64,000 bases of DNA from positions 1-64,000 of the forward strand of contig JALFLB010000043.1 of NCBI GenBank assembly GCA_022775045.1. Reading direction: 5' to 3'. Of this stretch, positions 23,352-32,212 are shown one piece after another. Source of the DNA: Agathobacter sp. (GTDB taxonomy: Bacteria; Bacillota; Clostridia; Lachnospirales; Lachnospiraceae). How positions within the stretch are numbered: the stretch's first letter is position 1; the number at the start of each line of letters is the position of its first letter. The notes under the pieces are model-generated. The model searched no databases. It saw only the letters and a list, made by a program, of their open reading frames with translations, and was not told where the DNA came from. The position numbers and the translations under genes were made by a program.

Positions 23352-25091
23352 ATGAAAAAATTATTGGTTTATTTGAAAGAATATAAAAAGGAGTGTGTAC
23401 TGGCTCCGCTTTTTAAGCTCCTTGAGGCATCCTTTGAATTGATTGTACCATTGGTTATGGCGGCAATCATTGACAGGGGAATTGCAACGGCAGATCGCGG
23501 GTATATTCTTAAGATGGGTGGGGTACTGGTACTTCTGGCTCTGATTGGACTGACCTGTTCTGTTACGGCGCAATTTTTTGCGGCGAAGGCGGCGGTTGGT
23601 TTTTCTACGAAGATTCGATATTGTTTGTTTTCTCATATTGAAAAGCTTTCTTTTTCAGAGATGGATACAGTGGGAACCTCAACGCTGATTACGCGAATGA
23701 CGAGTGATATTAATCAGGTGCAGTCGGGAGTGAACCTGGTACTGCGTCTGTTTTTGAGATCGCCGTTTATTGTGTTTGGTGCGATGATTATGGCATTCAC
23801 TGTTAATGTGAATGCAGCTTTTGTGTTTGTGGTGACGATTCCACTTTTGTCGATGGTTGTATTTACTGTAATGCTGTTAAGTATTCCCTTGTTTAAAAAG
23901 GTGCAAAACGGTTTGGACCGTGTGCTCGGACATACAAGGGAGAATCTCGAAGGGGCCCGTGTGATTCGTGCCTTCAATAAGGAGAAGGCACAGACACAGG
24001 AATTTAATGACAGTAACGAGTATCTGACTAATATGCAGATGGTTGTTGGAAGAATTTCGACACTTATGAATCCTCTCACCTACGTTATGATTAACTGTGC
24101 AATTCTTGCTGTAATATGGATTGGCGGCAGGGAGGTATTTGCGGGGATCATTAGCCAGGGAGAGGTAGTGGCGCTTGTCAATTATATGTCTCAGATTTTG
24201 GTAGAATTAGTCAAGCTTGCAAACCTGATCATTTCCGTAAATAAATCCCTGGCATGTGGGAACCGGATTCAGGAGATATTTGAAATTTCACCGTCGATTT
24301 TATCTGAGGGAGAAAATCAAGCGCAGGAGTTACAACAGCTGGAAGCGGAAAATGTACCGGTTGTTGCATTTTCCCACGTGTCGATGTCATATGCCGGCAG
24401 TGCAGAGGAAGCACTTACGGATATTAACTTTCAGGTGAAAAGAGGACAGACCATTGGTATTATTGGGGGTACCGGTTCGGGCAAGTCTTCCATCGTTCAT
24501 TTGATTCCGCGCTTTTATGAGGTGACAAAGGGGGCGGTCTATGTGGATGGAAAAGATGTGCGGACGTATGATCTGACCGAACTTCGGGAAAAGATTGGTA
24601 TTGTGATGCAAAAAGCTGTGCTTTTTCAAGGGACCATTGCCGAAAATCTGCGATGGGGAAAACCGGATGCCTCAGAGGATGAAATGTGGAAGGCTCTGGA
24701 GGTGGCCCAGGCGAAGGATGTGGTCGAGGGGAAGGAAGGTGGTCTGAATTATCAGATTGAACAGGGAGGGCGTAATCTTTCGGGTGGACAGAAGCAGCGT
24801 CTGACCATTGCACGTGCTGTTGTAAAAGATCCGGATATTCTGATTTTGGATGACAGCGCATCGGCTCTCGATTTTGCAACAGATGCAAAGCTTCGGGCTG
24901 CACTAAGAGGACTGCAGAAAGATAAGACGATTTTTATTGTATCGCAGCGAACCTCTTCCATTCAGTTTGCAGACCAGATTCTTGTGATGGATGACGGAGA
25001 ACTGGCGGGAATCGGAACCCATGAACAATTGCTGGAAAATTGTGAGATTTACCGTGAAATTTATGAGTCGCAGTTTAAGAAGGAAGGCTGA
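23352..25091 (+). CDS. ABC transporter half with degenerate ATP site (subunit A of a heterodimer)
   Basis: The 579-residue protein is a type IV ABC exporter half, with six membrane helices (about 15-300) then an ATPase domain (about 345-575). Walker A is GGTGSGKSS and the signature LSGGQKQR is canonical. The catalytic Glu after Walker B is replaced by Asp501 (ILDDSASALD), and the switch His is Gln532 (VSQRTSS). These changes are the hallmark of the non-hydrolysing site in asymmetric pairs such as TM287/288, BmrCD and LmrCD. The second half follows 2 nt later with the opposite pattern. Together they should export lipophilic compounds, peptides or lipids; the iron-box promoter upstream could point to a metal-linked substrate. 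Confidence 0.9.
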   Translation: MKKLLVYLKEYKKECVLAPLFKLLEASFELIVPLVMAAIIDRGIATADRGYILKMGGVLVLLALIGLTCSVTAQFFAAKAAVGFSTKIRYCLFSHIEKLSFSEMDTVGTSTLITRMTSDINQVQSGVNLVLRLFLRSPFIVFGAMIMAFTVNVNAAFVFVVTIPLLSMVVFTVMLLSIPLFKKVQNGLDRVLGHTRENLEGARVIRAFNKEKAQTQEFNDSNEYLTNMQMVVGRISTLMNPLTYVMINCAILAVIWIGGREVFAGIISQGEVVALVNYMSQILVELVKLANLIISVNKSLACGNRIQEIFEISPSILSEGENQAQELQQLEAENVPVVAFSHVSMSYAGSAEEALTDINFQVKRGQTIGIIGGTGSGKSSIVHLIPRFYEVTKGAVYVDGKDVRTYDLTELREKIGIVMQKAVLFQGTIAENLRWGKPDASEDEMWKALEVAQAKDVVEGKEGGLNYQIEQGGRNLSGGQKQRLTIARAVVKDPDILILDDSASALDFATDAKLRAALRGLQKDKTIFIVSQRTSSIQFADQILVMDDGELAGIGTHEQLLENCEIYREIYESQFKKEG

Positions 25092-25093
25092 AG

Positions 25094-26857
25094 ATGAAGA
25101 AACAAATTATAAAAAAAGGACAGATGGTAACGCTTTACAAGGTGTTCCGCTATATGAAACACTATATTCCGATTCTGATTCTGTCGATTGTGCTGGCTAC
25201 GATCAGTGTTGCGCTGACATTATATTTTCCAATTCTGACAGGAAGGGCAATTGATCTGATCCTGGAGAAAGGAAAGGTGGATTTTACTGGTATCTGGACA
25301 ATTGTAAAAGAGGGAATGGTGGTAATTGCCATAACGGCTGTGGCACAGTGGATAATGAATATGTGCAATAACCGTATGACATATCAGATTGTCAGGGATA
25401 TTCGAAAGGATGCTTTTGATAAAATAGAGCATTTGCCCCTCAGTTATATTGACAGCCATTCCCATGGTGATATGGTGAGTCGGATCATTGCAGATGTGGA
25501 TACGTTTGCAGATGGTCTTCTGATGGGATTTACGCAGTTGTTTACCGGACTTGCGACGATTGCGGGAACGCTTTTATTCATGCTGTCCATCAATGTGAAG
25601 ATTACACTTGTAGTAGTGATACTGACGCCGATTTCACTCTTTGTGGCGAGCTTCATTGCCCGCAGGACGTATTCGATGTTTCAGCTGCAATCAAAGACAA
25701 GAGGAGAGCAGACAGCACTCATTGAGGAGATGGTGGGAAATCAGAAGGTGGTGCAGGCATTCAATCACGAGGATGAAGCACTGGAACAGTTTGATGAGAT
25801 CAACAACCGGTTGCAGAAGTGCTCTCTCCGGGCAACCTTTTTTTCGAGCTTGACAAACCCGTGTACTCGTTTTGTCAACAGTCTGGTGTATGCATCAGTT
25901 GGAATTGCGGGTGCATTTGCGGTGATTCTGACAGGCGGAGCCTTTTCGGTTGGTAATTTGTCTTGTTTTCTGACTTATGCAAATCAGTATACCAAGCCAT
26001 TTAATGAAATTTCAGGTGTGATTACCGAATTGCAGAATGCCCTTGCTTGTGCTGCCCGTATTTTTGAATTGATTGAGGAGCCGTCCGAGGAACCGGATCC
26101 AGAAGATGCTTATGTCCTGGATGATGCAGACGGACATGTTGATATTGATCATGTATATTTCTCGTATACGCCTGAGCAGAGGCTGATCGAGGATTTTAAT
26201 CTGCATGTGGAGCCGGGAAAGCGGATCGCAATCGTTGGACCAACCGGCTGCGGCAAGACAACGTTAATCAATCTTTTGATGCGATTTTACGATGTGAATG
26301 CAGGAATGATTCAGGTGAGTGGGAATGATGTGATGGATACGACCAGAGAAAGTCTGCGCCAGAATTACGGGATGGTATTGCAGGAGACCTGGCTTAAAAA
26401 GGGGACGATTCGGGATAATATCTGCATGGGAAAACCGGATGCCACTGATGAAGAGATGATTGCTGCGGCAAAGGCGTCTTATGCCCATGGATTTATAAAG
26501 CGTCTGCCCCAGGGATATGATACTACAATTGGAGAGGATGGAGGAAATCTGTCGCAGGGACAGAAGCAGCTTTTATGCATTGCGCGTGTGATGCTTTGTC
26601 TGCCGCCGATGTTGATTCTGGATGAGGCTACCTCATCCATTGATACCCGCACAGAAATCCGGATTCAGAGAGCATTTCTTACGATGATGCAGGGAAGAAC
26701 CAGCTTTATTGTTGCACATCGTTTGTCCACAATCCGGGAGGCGGATGTCATTCTTGTAATGAAGGATGGAAAAATTATTGAACAGGGAAACCATGAGACA
26801 CTTTTAGCTCAGAATGGATTTTATGCGAAATTATACAATAGTCAGTTTGCATCCTGA
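25094..26857 (+). CDS. ABC transporter half with catalytic ATP site (subunit B of a heterodimer)
   Basis: The 587-residue exporter half has six membrane helices (about 20-315) and an ATPase domain (about 350-580). Walker A is GPTGCGKTT, the catalytic residue is Glu511 (ILDEATSSID) and the switch is His542 (VAHRLST), all canonical. The signature is LSQGQKQ, with the second Gly replaced by Gln, so the composite site formed with subunit A's Walker A is weak. This is complementary to subunit A, which has a good signature but lacks the catalytic residues. The start lies 2 nt after the previous stop, so the two are translated together. A strong bidirectional terminator follows. Confidence 0.92.
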   Translation: MKKQIIKKGQMVTLYKVFRYMKHYIPILILSIVLATISVALTLYFPILTGRAIDLILEKGKVDFTGIWTIVKEGMVVIAITAVAQWIMNMCNNRMTYQIVRDIRKDAFDKIEHLPLSYIDSHSHGDMVSRIIADVDTFADGLLMGFTQLFTGLATIAGTLLFMLSINVKITLVVVILTPISLFVASFIARRTYSMFQLQSKTRGEQTALIEEMVGNQKVVQAFNHEDEALEQFDEINNRLQKCSLRATFFSSLTNPCTRFVNSLVYASVGIAGAFAVILTGGAFSVGNLSCFLTYANQYTKPFNEISGVITELQNALACAARIFELIEEPSEEPDPEDAYVLDDADGHVDIDHVYFSYTPEQRLIEDFNLHVEPGKRIAIVGPTGCGKTTLINLLMRFYDVNAGMIQVSGNDVMDTTRESLRQNYGMVLQETWLKKGTIRDNICMGKPDATDEEMIAAAKASYAHGFIKRLPQGYDTTIGEDGGNLSQGQKQLLCIARVMLCLPPMLILDEATSSIDTRTEIRIQRAFLTMMQGRTSFIVAHRLSTIREADVILVMKDGKIIEQGNHETLLAQNGFYAKLYNSQFAS

Positions 26858-26864
26858 TTGCGCC

Positions 26865-26904
26865 GATAAAAATAAGAGGCATTTTGAGCCTCTTATTTTT
26901 TATC
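26865..26904. terminator. Bidirectional terminator between the ABC genes and the L,D-transpeptidase
   Basis: GATAAAAATAAGAGGC (26865-26880) and its near-perfect complement (26888-26904) flank a 7-nt loop. The A-rich and T-rich arms act as U-tracts for either direction. It serves the convergent ABC operon and L,D-transpeptidase gene and overlaps the last codons of the latter. Confidence 0.85.
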
Positions 26905-28380
26905 GGGTTCTTTATAGGAATATGCATTGGAAATTCGGGCATTCTCGGCAGTCAGCGTGACGGGATCGCGGTAGTAGGCAATGACCGGAGTGCCGGTCTC
27001 CACCGTTTGAAACAATTTCTTTGCTTTTTTCTCAGGTACATTAATACAGCCGTGAGAGCCGGAGGTCTTATAGATTTCTTTGCCGAATGTGTTTCGCCAG
27101 CTGGCATCGTGGATGCCGACATTGTATGCAAAAGGCATGAAGTATTTGACATCTGAGGCATAATTTTCACCGATTAAGGTTGCATCCCGCTGCAGATAGA
27201 CGATTTTAAAGACACCGTCCGGAGAGCCGTTGCCGCGGCTGATGTTGCCGGACACGATATCGGTATCCGTCACAAGCTCTCCCTCTTTATAATACCACAG
27301 ATGCTGGTTCGTGTAATCAATTTCTATGTAGGTGTTACCGATGTCATCGAGTCCACTTTGCAGGGCTCGTTGTTCATACATTGGCTCGCGTTCAACAGGA
27401 ATGCCTCCTTCTAAATCCTTTAAGAGCTCATCCTTTTCTTTGACCTTGTTGATTACCCAGCCGTAATCCCCACCACCGATTTTGACAGTATCACCTTTTG
27501 AGGTTTTGAACTTTCGGACATCTCCGTAGGTATTATAGGTGCTGGCAAGTCGTTGGACAAACTGGGTCACTCGGTTGTCATTGACTGTAACGGTGCCGTC
27601 CTCTCCAATATCGAGGAACGAGAGAATCGTGCCTTTGTCCAGATTCTCATCAGCACCATCAATGTCATAGTGGATGGTGGCTGCAGTGTATTTGTCAATC
27701 TGTGCCGCAGTGTCGGCAATGATACTGTCCGAGGCACAGACTGCAGGATTTTCATAGCATTTATCCGAGAGAAGGATGCTTGTTTTCTGGTCATCGACTG
27801 CAGCTGTAATCTCTGCTGTCATAGTATCAGGAATCGGAGTGTTGCCCCCAACTTCGTCAATGATTTCATAGCCGTCTTCGGTAATATTCAGGTGTGCATC
27901 CTGTGGAGGTTCGATGTAATCCTCGTCAAAGAGTGGCAGGGCCTGAATTTGTTCGGTAAGGGCATTTACATCATAGGAAAAGGAACGGTTCAGATCGTAG
28001 ACATGCGTCTGAAATATGGAAATTGGCCAGAGAAAACCGTTCTGTTTGCGTAGAAGTGCAGCTTCCTCACCGTTGGCATCATATGTATATCCGAAATCGG
28101 TACCGGCAAGTTCAAAGTGAGAGCCTTTGCGGTCCGTAATGGTAAGCACATAATTCCTGGCATTGTCAATGTTTTCGGATTCTACATATGAGTCGGTTTT
28201 ATTGCCACAGGCAATCCCGCCAATAGATGTCTTTGGAAAAAAATGCCCCTTGTAATAGATGCCGAAGCCGATGTATACCCCAAGCAGCGCAACGCCGGTT
28301 CCAATGAGCGCTGCAGTCACTGCCCGGTGGCTCTTGTACTGCTTTTTTCTTTTTTTTAAACTGGTTGTATGTGCTGCCAT
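26893..28380 (-). CDS. L,D-transpeptidase (YkuD) with PG_binding_4-type repeats
   Basis: The 495-residue cell-wall enzyme has a cytosolic basic N-terminus, one membrane helix (about 22-42; AALIGTGVALLGVYIGFGIY), and two extracellular PG_binding_4/YoaR-like modules (about 65-330). The YkuD catalytic domain (about 345-475) contains YIEIDYTNQHLWYYKEG at its start and SGSHGCIN with the nucleophile Cys445. L,D-transpeptidases make 3-3 crosslinks in peptidoglycan or attach proteins to it. The architecture is typical for Clostridia. It is transcribed toward the ABC genes, and phosphofructokinase is 12 nt upstream on the same strand, so the two may share a transcript despite unrelated roles. Confidence 0.93.
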   Translation of the reverse strand: MAAHTTSLKKRKKQYKSHRAVTAALIGTGVALLGVYIGFGIYYKGHFFPKTSIGGIACGNKTDSYVESENIDNARNYVLTITDRKGSHFELAGTDFGYTYDANGEEAALLRKQNGFLWPISIFQTHVYDLNRSFSYDVNALTEQIQALPLFDEDYIEPPQDAHLNITEDGYEIIDEVGGNTPIPDTMTAEITAAVDDQKTSILLSDKCYENPAVCASDSIIADTAAQIDKYTAATIHYDIDGADENLDKGTILSFLDIGEDGTVTVNDNRVTQFVQRLASTYNTYGDVRKFKTSKGDTVKIGGGDYGWVINKVKEKDELLKDLEGGIPVEREPMYEQRALQSGLDDIGNTYIEIDYTNQHLWYYKEGELVTDTDIVSGNISRGNGSPDGVFKIVYLQRDATLIGENYASDVKYFMPFAYNVGIHDASWRNTFGKEIYKTSGSHGCINVPEKKAKKLFQTVETGTPVIAYYRDPVTLTAENARISNAYSYKEPDKK

Positions 28381-28392
28381 AGAGAAACTCCT

Positions 28393-29631
28393 TTAGATCT
28401 GTGGCTTTAAGTGAGGTACCGGCATATAGACCGGAATACCGTCTTTGTATTGAACGGATACCTCACCCTGAATCAGCGGTCGTAAGTAATCATATAATTG
28501 CGGAAGAATATCGTTGCCTGCATCATTGATCCATTCACGCGGAATGGATTTGGCCTCGTTGGCGATGCCGCGGATTGGGGCGTGATCATAGGATACTGTG
28601 TATGGAGTGTTTGAGGTGCGCTCCAAGGTGACCATCGAAGCAGTAACACCTTCTTCTGCGAGTGAGACTGCTTTACGACCAAGCGCAAATGCTTCATCGA
28701 GATCGGTCTGTGAAGACATATGTGCTGCACACCGCTGTAATACATTGATTTCGATAGAACGAACTTTTACACCGATATTCTCTTTGACCAAGAATTCCAA
28801 GGCTTTTCCGGCACCGGAAAGCTGTTGATGACCAAACTGGTCCGCTACCGCTTTGGAGGCGGTGATATAATCCCCGTTTTCATCCCGGATTCCTTCGGAT
28901 ACGGCAACAATTACGTTGTTTAACGTTTTGAGTTTTTCCCGGATATCATTTAAAAACTGTTCTTTATTGAATGCAACCTCCGGCAGGTAAATAAAGTGAG
29001 GAGCCGTGTTATAACGGTTCCTTGCAAGAGCACTTGCAGCGGTAAGCCAACCGGCATCTCTTCCCATGATTTCCACGATAGTTACACTTTTTACGGCATA
29101 AATAAAGGTGTCGTGTGCGATTTCCAGCATGGTGCTGGCAATGTACTTGGCAGCAGAACCAAAGCCCGGTGTATGGTCAATCATGCACAGGTCGTTGTCG
29201 ATTGTCTTTGGAATACCGATAATGCGGATATCGCTATTGATTTTTGTCGCATAATCAGATAACTTAAGAACAGTATCCATGGAATCATTGCCACCGATAT
29301 AGAAAAAGGCCTTGATGTTCAGCCGGGCAAACTGGTTAAATATATATACATAAGGAGAATCGTCATCCTTATAATTCGGAAGTTTGTGCCGGCAGGAACC
29401 TAAATACATAGCCGGTGTTACACGAAGACGCGCAAGGCTGCCGTCCTCTTTCATCATTTCAGAGAGATTTAAGTAGCGCTCGTTTAATATGCCGAGGATA
29501 CCGTTGATGGCACCATAGCAGATGTCGTATTTGCCGGATTCCATTACGCCTGAGATGACGCCAGCAAGACTTGCGTTAATTGCAGTAGTTGGGCCGCCGG
29601 ACTGGGCAACCATACAGTTGGATTGATTCAT
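28393..29631 (-). CDS. pfkA: 6-phosphofructokinase, probably pyrophosphate-dependent
   Basis: The 412-residue enzyme phosphorylates fructose 6-phosphate in glycolysis. The N-terminal loop AQSGGPTTAINASL binds the phosphoryl donor. The motifs that separate donors are GGNDS, where ATP enzymes have GGDGS and most PPi enzymes GGDDS, and PKTIDND. The Lys of PKTIDND is the signature of PPi-dependent enzymes, since ATP enzymes have PGTIDND. MGRDAGWLTAASAL is the substrate-binding helix. PPi use would make the step reversible and save ATP. The start is ATG 29631, preceded by AAGGAG on the minus strand; an in-frame ATG at 29664 has no ribosome site. The donor assignment rests on motifs only. Confidence 0.9.
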   Translation of the reverse strand: MNQSNCMVAQSGGPTTAINASLAGVISGVMESGKYDICYGAINGILGILNERYLNLSEMMKEDGSLARLRVTPAMYLGSCRHKLPNYKDDDSPYVYIFNQFARLNIKAFFYIGGNDSMDTVLKLSDYATKINSDIRIIGIPKTIDNDLCMIDHTPGFGSAAKYIASTMLEIAHDTFIYAVKSVTIVEIMGRDAGWLTAASALARNRYNTAPHFIYLPEVAFNKEQFLNDIREKLKTLNNVIVAVSEGIRDENGDYITASKAVADQFGHQQLSGAGKALEFLVKENIGVKVRSIEINVLQRCAAHMSSQTDLDEAFALGRKAVSLAEEGVTASMVTLERTSNTPYTVSYDHAPIRGIANEAKSIPREWINDAGNDILPQLYDYLRPLIQGEVSVQYKDGIPVYMPVPHLKPQI

Positions 29632-29719
29632 AAACAGCTCCTTATTTTTATTGTATGTTATCATGTGTAATTCATAACCATATTGTAGAGGTTTTATTTC
29701 AGATTCGCAAGAGGTAGGT

Positions 29720-30691
29720 ATGAAAAACCATAATTTGTATGATCATTGTAAACTTTGTCCGCGAGAGTGTGATGTGGCACGCTCTCAGGGACAGAAGGGG
29801 ATTTGTGGTGTGACTGACCGTCTTCGCATTGCCCGTGCTGCCCTTCATTTTTGGGAGGAGCCGTGTATCAGCGGAACCAAAGGGTCAGGAGCCGTATTTT
29901 TTGGAGGTTGTGCTCTGCACTGTGTATTTTGCCAGAATGAGCCCATCGCTCAGGGGAACGTAGGAAAAGAAGTCACGGTGGAGAACCTGACGGAAATATT
30001 TCTTGAGTTGCAGGAACAGGGGGCAAATAATATCAACCTTGTTACGCCGGGGCAGTATGTGCCTCACATTATTTCTGCGGTTGAAGCTGCCAGGGCGCAG
30101 GGAATGACTCTTCCGGTCATCTACAATACCGGTGGGTATGAAAAGGTTGACACCTTAAAGATGCTGGAGGGAATTGTAGATGTTTATCTGCCGGATTTTA
30201 AATATATGGATGAAACATTGTCTTTACAGTTTTCCAAGGCACCGGATTATGCAAGAGTGGCAAAAGCCGCGGTTGCTGAGATGGTAAGACAACAGCCGAA
30301 ATGTGTTTTCGGGTGGGAGGAGACAGGACAGAATAGAATGGAAGAACCTTCCGAAGCCTGTGAGGGAGCGCTGATCCGGCAGGGAGTTATGGTGCGCCAG
30401 CTGCTTCTTCCGGGACACAGGAAAGATGCGGAACGTATTGTTCGATATTTGTATGAAACCTATGGAAACCAGATATACTTAAGTATGATGAACCAGTATA
30501 CGCCTCTTTTCAACGAGCGCGCACGGAAATTTCCGGAGCTTTCCCGAACGGTAACTCGCAGAGAATATGAGAGGCTGATTGATTATGCACTTGATCTGGG
30601 AGTGGAACAGGCTTTTATTCAGGAAGGGGAGACTGCAAAGGAGAGTTTTATTCCGGATTTTAATTGTGAAGAGGGGGTGAAATTTTTTTGA
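29720..30691 (+). CDS. Radical SAM protein, PflX / pyruvate formate-lyase-activase-like
   Basis: The 323-residue iron-sulfur enzyme has its radical SAM cluster motif as CALHCVFC (Cys64, Cys68, Cys71; CX3CX2C). An N-terminal cysteine set, CKLCPRECDV and KGICG, precedes it, a pattern of the PflX group related to glycyl-radical activases. The TIM-barrel core follows, with NNINLVTPGQYVPHI and YNTGGYEKVDTLKML. PflX proteins are widespread but their substrates are not established; activation of a glycyl radical enzyme is only a guess because no such enzyme is nearby. It is transcribed alone, divergent from phosphofructokinase across an 88-nt gap. Confidence 0.82.
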   Translation: MKNHNLYDHCKLCPRECDVARSQGQKGICGVTDRLRIARAALHFWEEPCISGTKGSGAVFFGGCALHCVFCQNEPIAQGNVGKEVTVENLTEIFLELQEQGANNINLVTPGQYVPHIISAVEAARAQGMTLPVIYNTGGYEKVDTLKMLEGIVDVYLPDFKYMDETLSLQFSKAPDYARVAKAAVAEMVRQQPKCVFGWEETGQNRMEEPSEACEGALIRQGVMVRQLLLPGHRKDAERIVRYLYETYGNQIYLSMMNQYTPLFNERARKFPELSRTVTRREYERLIDYALDLGVEQAFIQEGETAKESFIPDFNCEEGVKFF

Positions 30692-30734
30692 AAATGTCAA
30701 ATTATAGGTGGTTTTTTGTCTGAAAATGTAGTAC

Positions 30735-30751
30735 TATGGTAACATACCATA
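30735..30751. promoter_or_regulatory. Palindrome ahead of the 96-residue hypothetical gene
   Basis: TATGGTA-ACA-TACCATA is a perfect inverted repeat with 7-bp arms. It lies just upstream of the ribosome site of the next gene, so it could be an operator or a small leader hairpin. No clear promoter boxes are visible around it. Confidence 0.35.
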
Positions 30752-30766
30752 GGGGAGGATAAAAAC

Positions 30767-31057
30767 TTGAGAGGAAAACATGCTGGACAGATTATGATTG
30801 AGTGTCCTAACACTATTTTTCATCTGTATGTCAATAATGAAAGGGAACTGTCAAAGATTGAGATTTTCATGAGTAATATCAGGACGATTAAGAGGCTTGG
30901 ACTGAATGATATCTATACATGGTGTAATCGGCAGGGGATTCAGTATGATACACGTTTTAATTACCATAAGGAATGCTCGTTGTGGATGAATGTGAAATCT
31001 TACTTTCTATATTCCAGACAGAAGATGAAATACCAGCTTCTATTGGGAGCAATTTGA
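30767..31057 (+). CDS. Hypothetical protein, 96 residues
   Basis: I do not recognise this protein. A TTG start at 30767 follows a strong GGGGAGG site. The composition is ordinary and slightly basic, with no signal peptide or membrane segment. It contains FHLYVNNERELSKIEIFMSN early and aromatic residues near the end (YFLYSRQKMKYQ). It lies between the PflX-like gene and an S66 peptidase gene and is followed directly by a good terminator. Its own ribosome site, palindrome and terminator support a real small gene, but function cannot be inferred. Confidence 0.55.
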   Translation: MRGKHAGQIMIECPNTIFHLYVNNERELSKIEIFMSNIRTIKRLGLNDIYTWCNRQGIQYDTRFNYHKECSLWMNVKSYFLYSRQKMKYQLLLGAI

Positions 31058-31058
31058 G

Positions 31059-31089
31059 CCGCTGTGCATATGGCATGGCGGTTTTTATT
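31059..31089 (+). terminator. Rho-independent terminator after the hypothetical gene
   Basis: CCGCTGTGC (31059-31067) pairs with GCATGGCGG (31073-31081), including two G-U pairs, followed by TTTTTATTT. Confidence 0.8.
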
Positions 31090-31184
31090 TGTTCATAAAT
31101 ATTTAAGGAACTCATTCTTGCGTATACAGAGTTTTTAGAGTAGGATGAAGTGTATCAGGATGATGCTTCTGAAGGAGGGGAGAT

Positions 31185-32207
31185 ATGAGATATCCGGAAT
31201 TTTTAAAAGAGAATGGAACGATTGGCTTTGTTGCTCCGTCATTTGGCTGTGCGACAGAACCCTATTATACAGCATTTTCCCATGCAAGAGAACGTTTTGA
31301 GAAGATGGGATACCGAATGCAGCTGGGACCAAACTGCCTTGTGGAAAAGGGAATCGGTATCAGCAACAAACCGGAACTTTGTGCCGAAGAGTTGAATGAG
31401 AGCTACTGCGGAGAGAAGAATGATGTGATCATATCCTGTGGTGGTGGAGAGCTGATGTGTGAGGTTGTACCATTTATTGATTTTGATAGAATTCGTGCCG
31501 CAAAGCCGAAGTGGTATATGGGATTTTCGGACAATACGAATTTTACTTTTCTTTCCACAACAATCTGTGATACCGCTGCAATCTACGGACCGTGTGCGTC
31601 TGCATTTGGTATGGAGCCGTGGCATGAATCGGTGCAGGATGCATTTGATGTGCTCTGCGGCAGACAGAAAGAAGTCCATAATTATGATAAGTGGGAGCGT
31701 GAGTGGACGAAGGATGAGGAACATCCACTGCTTCCATATAATGTTACGGAGCCTGTGTATATCCGTAGATTTCCGGATCGGGAAGCGGTATTTGAAGGTC
31801 GGCTGGTAGGTGGATGTATGGATTGTCTGGTCAATCTTTTGGGAACAGAATTTGATCATGTCGCAGAATTTAATGAACGCTATGCAGATGAGGGTATTAT
31901 CTGGTTTTTGGAGGCCTGTGACTTGAACATCATGTCGATTCGTCGTGCAATCTGGCATATGAAGCATGCGGGGTGGTTTTCTCATGTGAGAGGATTTTTG
32001 ATTGGACGTCCGCTCTGCTTTGGAGAGGAGATGTTCGGAATTGATCAGTACCGGGCGGTGACAGATCTGCTCTCCGAATATCAGGTCCCGGTAATCATGG
32101 ATCTCGATATCGGACATTTGTCGCCAATGATGCCGATGGTAAGCGGTGCCTATGCAAAGGTACATTCGGAAGGAAATTCGTTTGAGCTTGTATATGAGTG
32201 GAGGTAA
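31185..32207 (+). CDS. S66-family serine peptidase (L,D-carboxypeptidase / MccF-like)
   Basis: The 340-residue protein belongs to the LdcA/MccF family. The nucleophile elbow is GFSDNTN with Ser115, and the other triad members fit Glu in WFLEACDLN and His in DIGHLSP. N-terminal GTIGFVAPSFG is typical. LdcA trims the fourth residue from muropeptide tails during wall recycling, whereas MccF cleaves aminoacyl-nucleotide antibiotics such as microcin C. Without tools I cannot separate the two; the length (about 340) and the ACDLN context are somewhat closer to MccF. ATG 31185 follows a GGAGGGGAG stretch. The next gene begins 5 nt after the stop, so the two may be co-expressed. Confidence 0.85.
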   Translation: MRYPEFLKENGTIGFVAPSFGCATEPYYTAFSHARERFEKMGYRMQLGPNCLVEKGIGISNKPELCAEELNESYCGEKNDVIISCGGGELMCEVVPFIDFDRIRAAKPKWYMGFSDNTNFTFLSTTICDTAAIYGPCASAFGMEPWHESVQDAFDVLCGRQKEVHNYDKWEREWTKDEEHPLLPYNVTEPVYIRRFPDREAVFEGRLVGGCMDCLVNLLGTEFDHVAEFNERYADEGIIWFLEACDLNIMSIRRAIWHMKHAGWFSHVRGFLIGRPLCFGEEMFGIDQYRAVTDLLSEYQVPVIMDLDIGHLSPMMPMVSGAYAKVHSEGNSFELVYEWR

Positions 32208-32212
32208 GAAAA

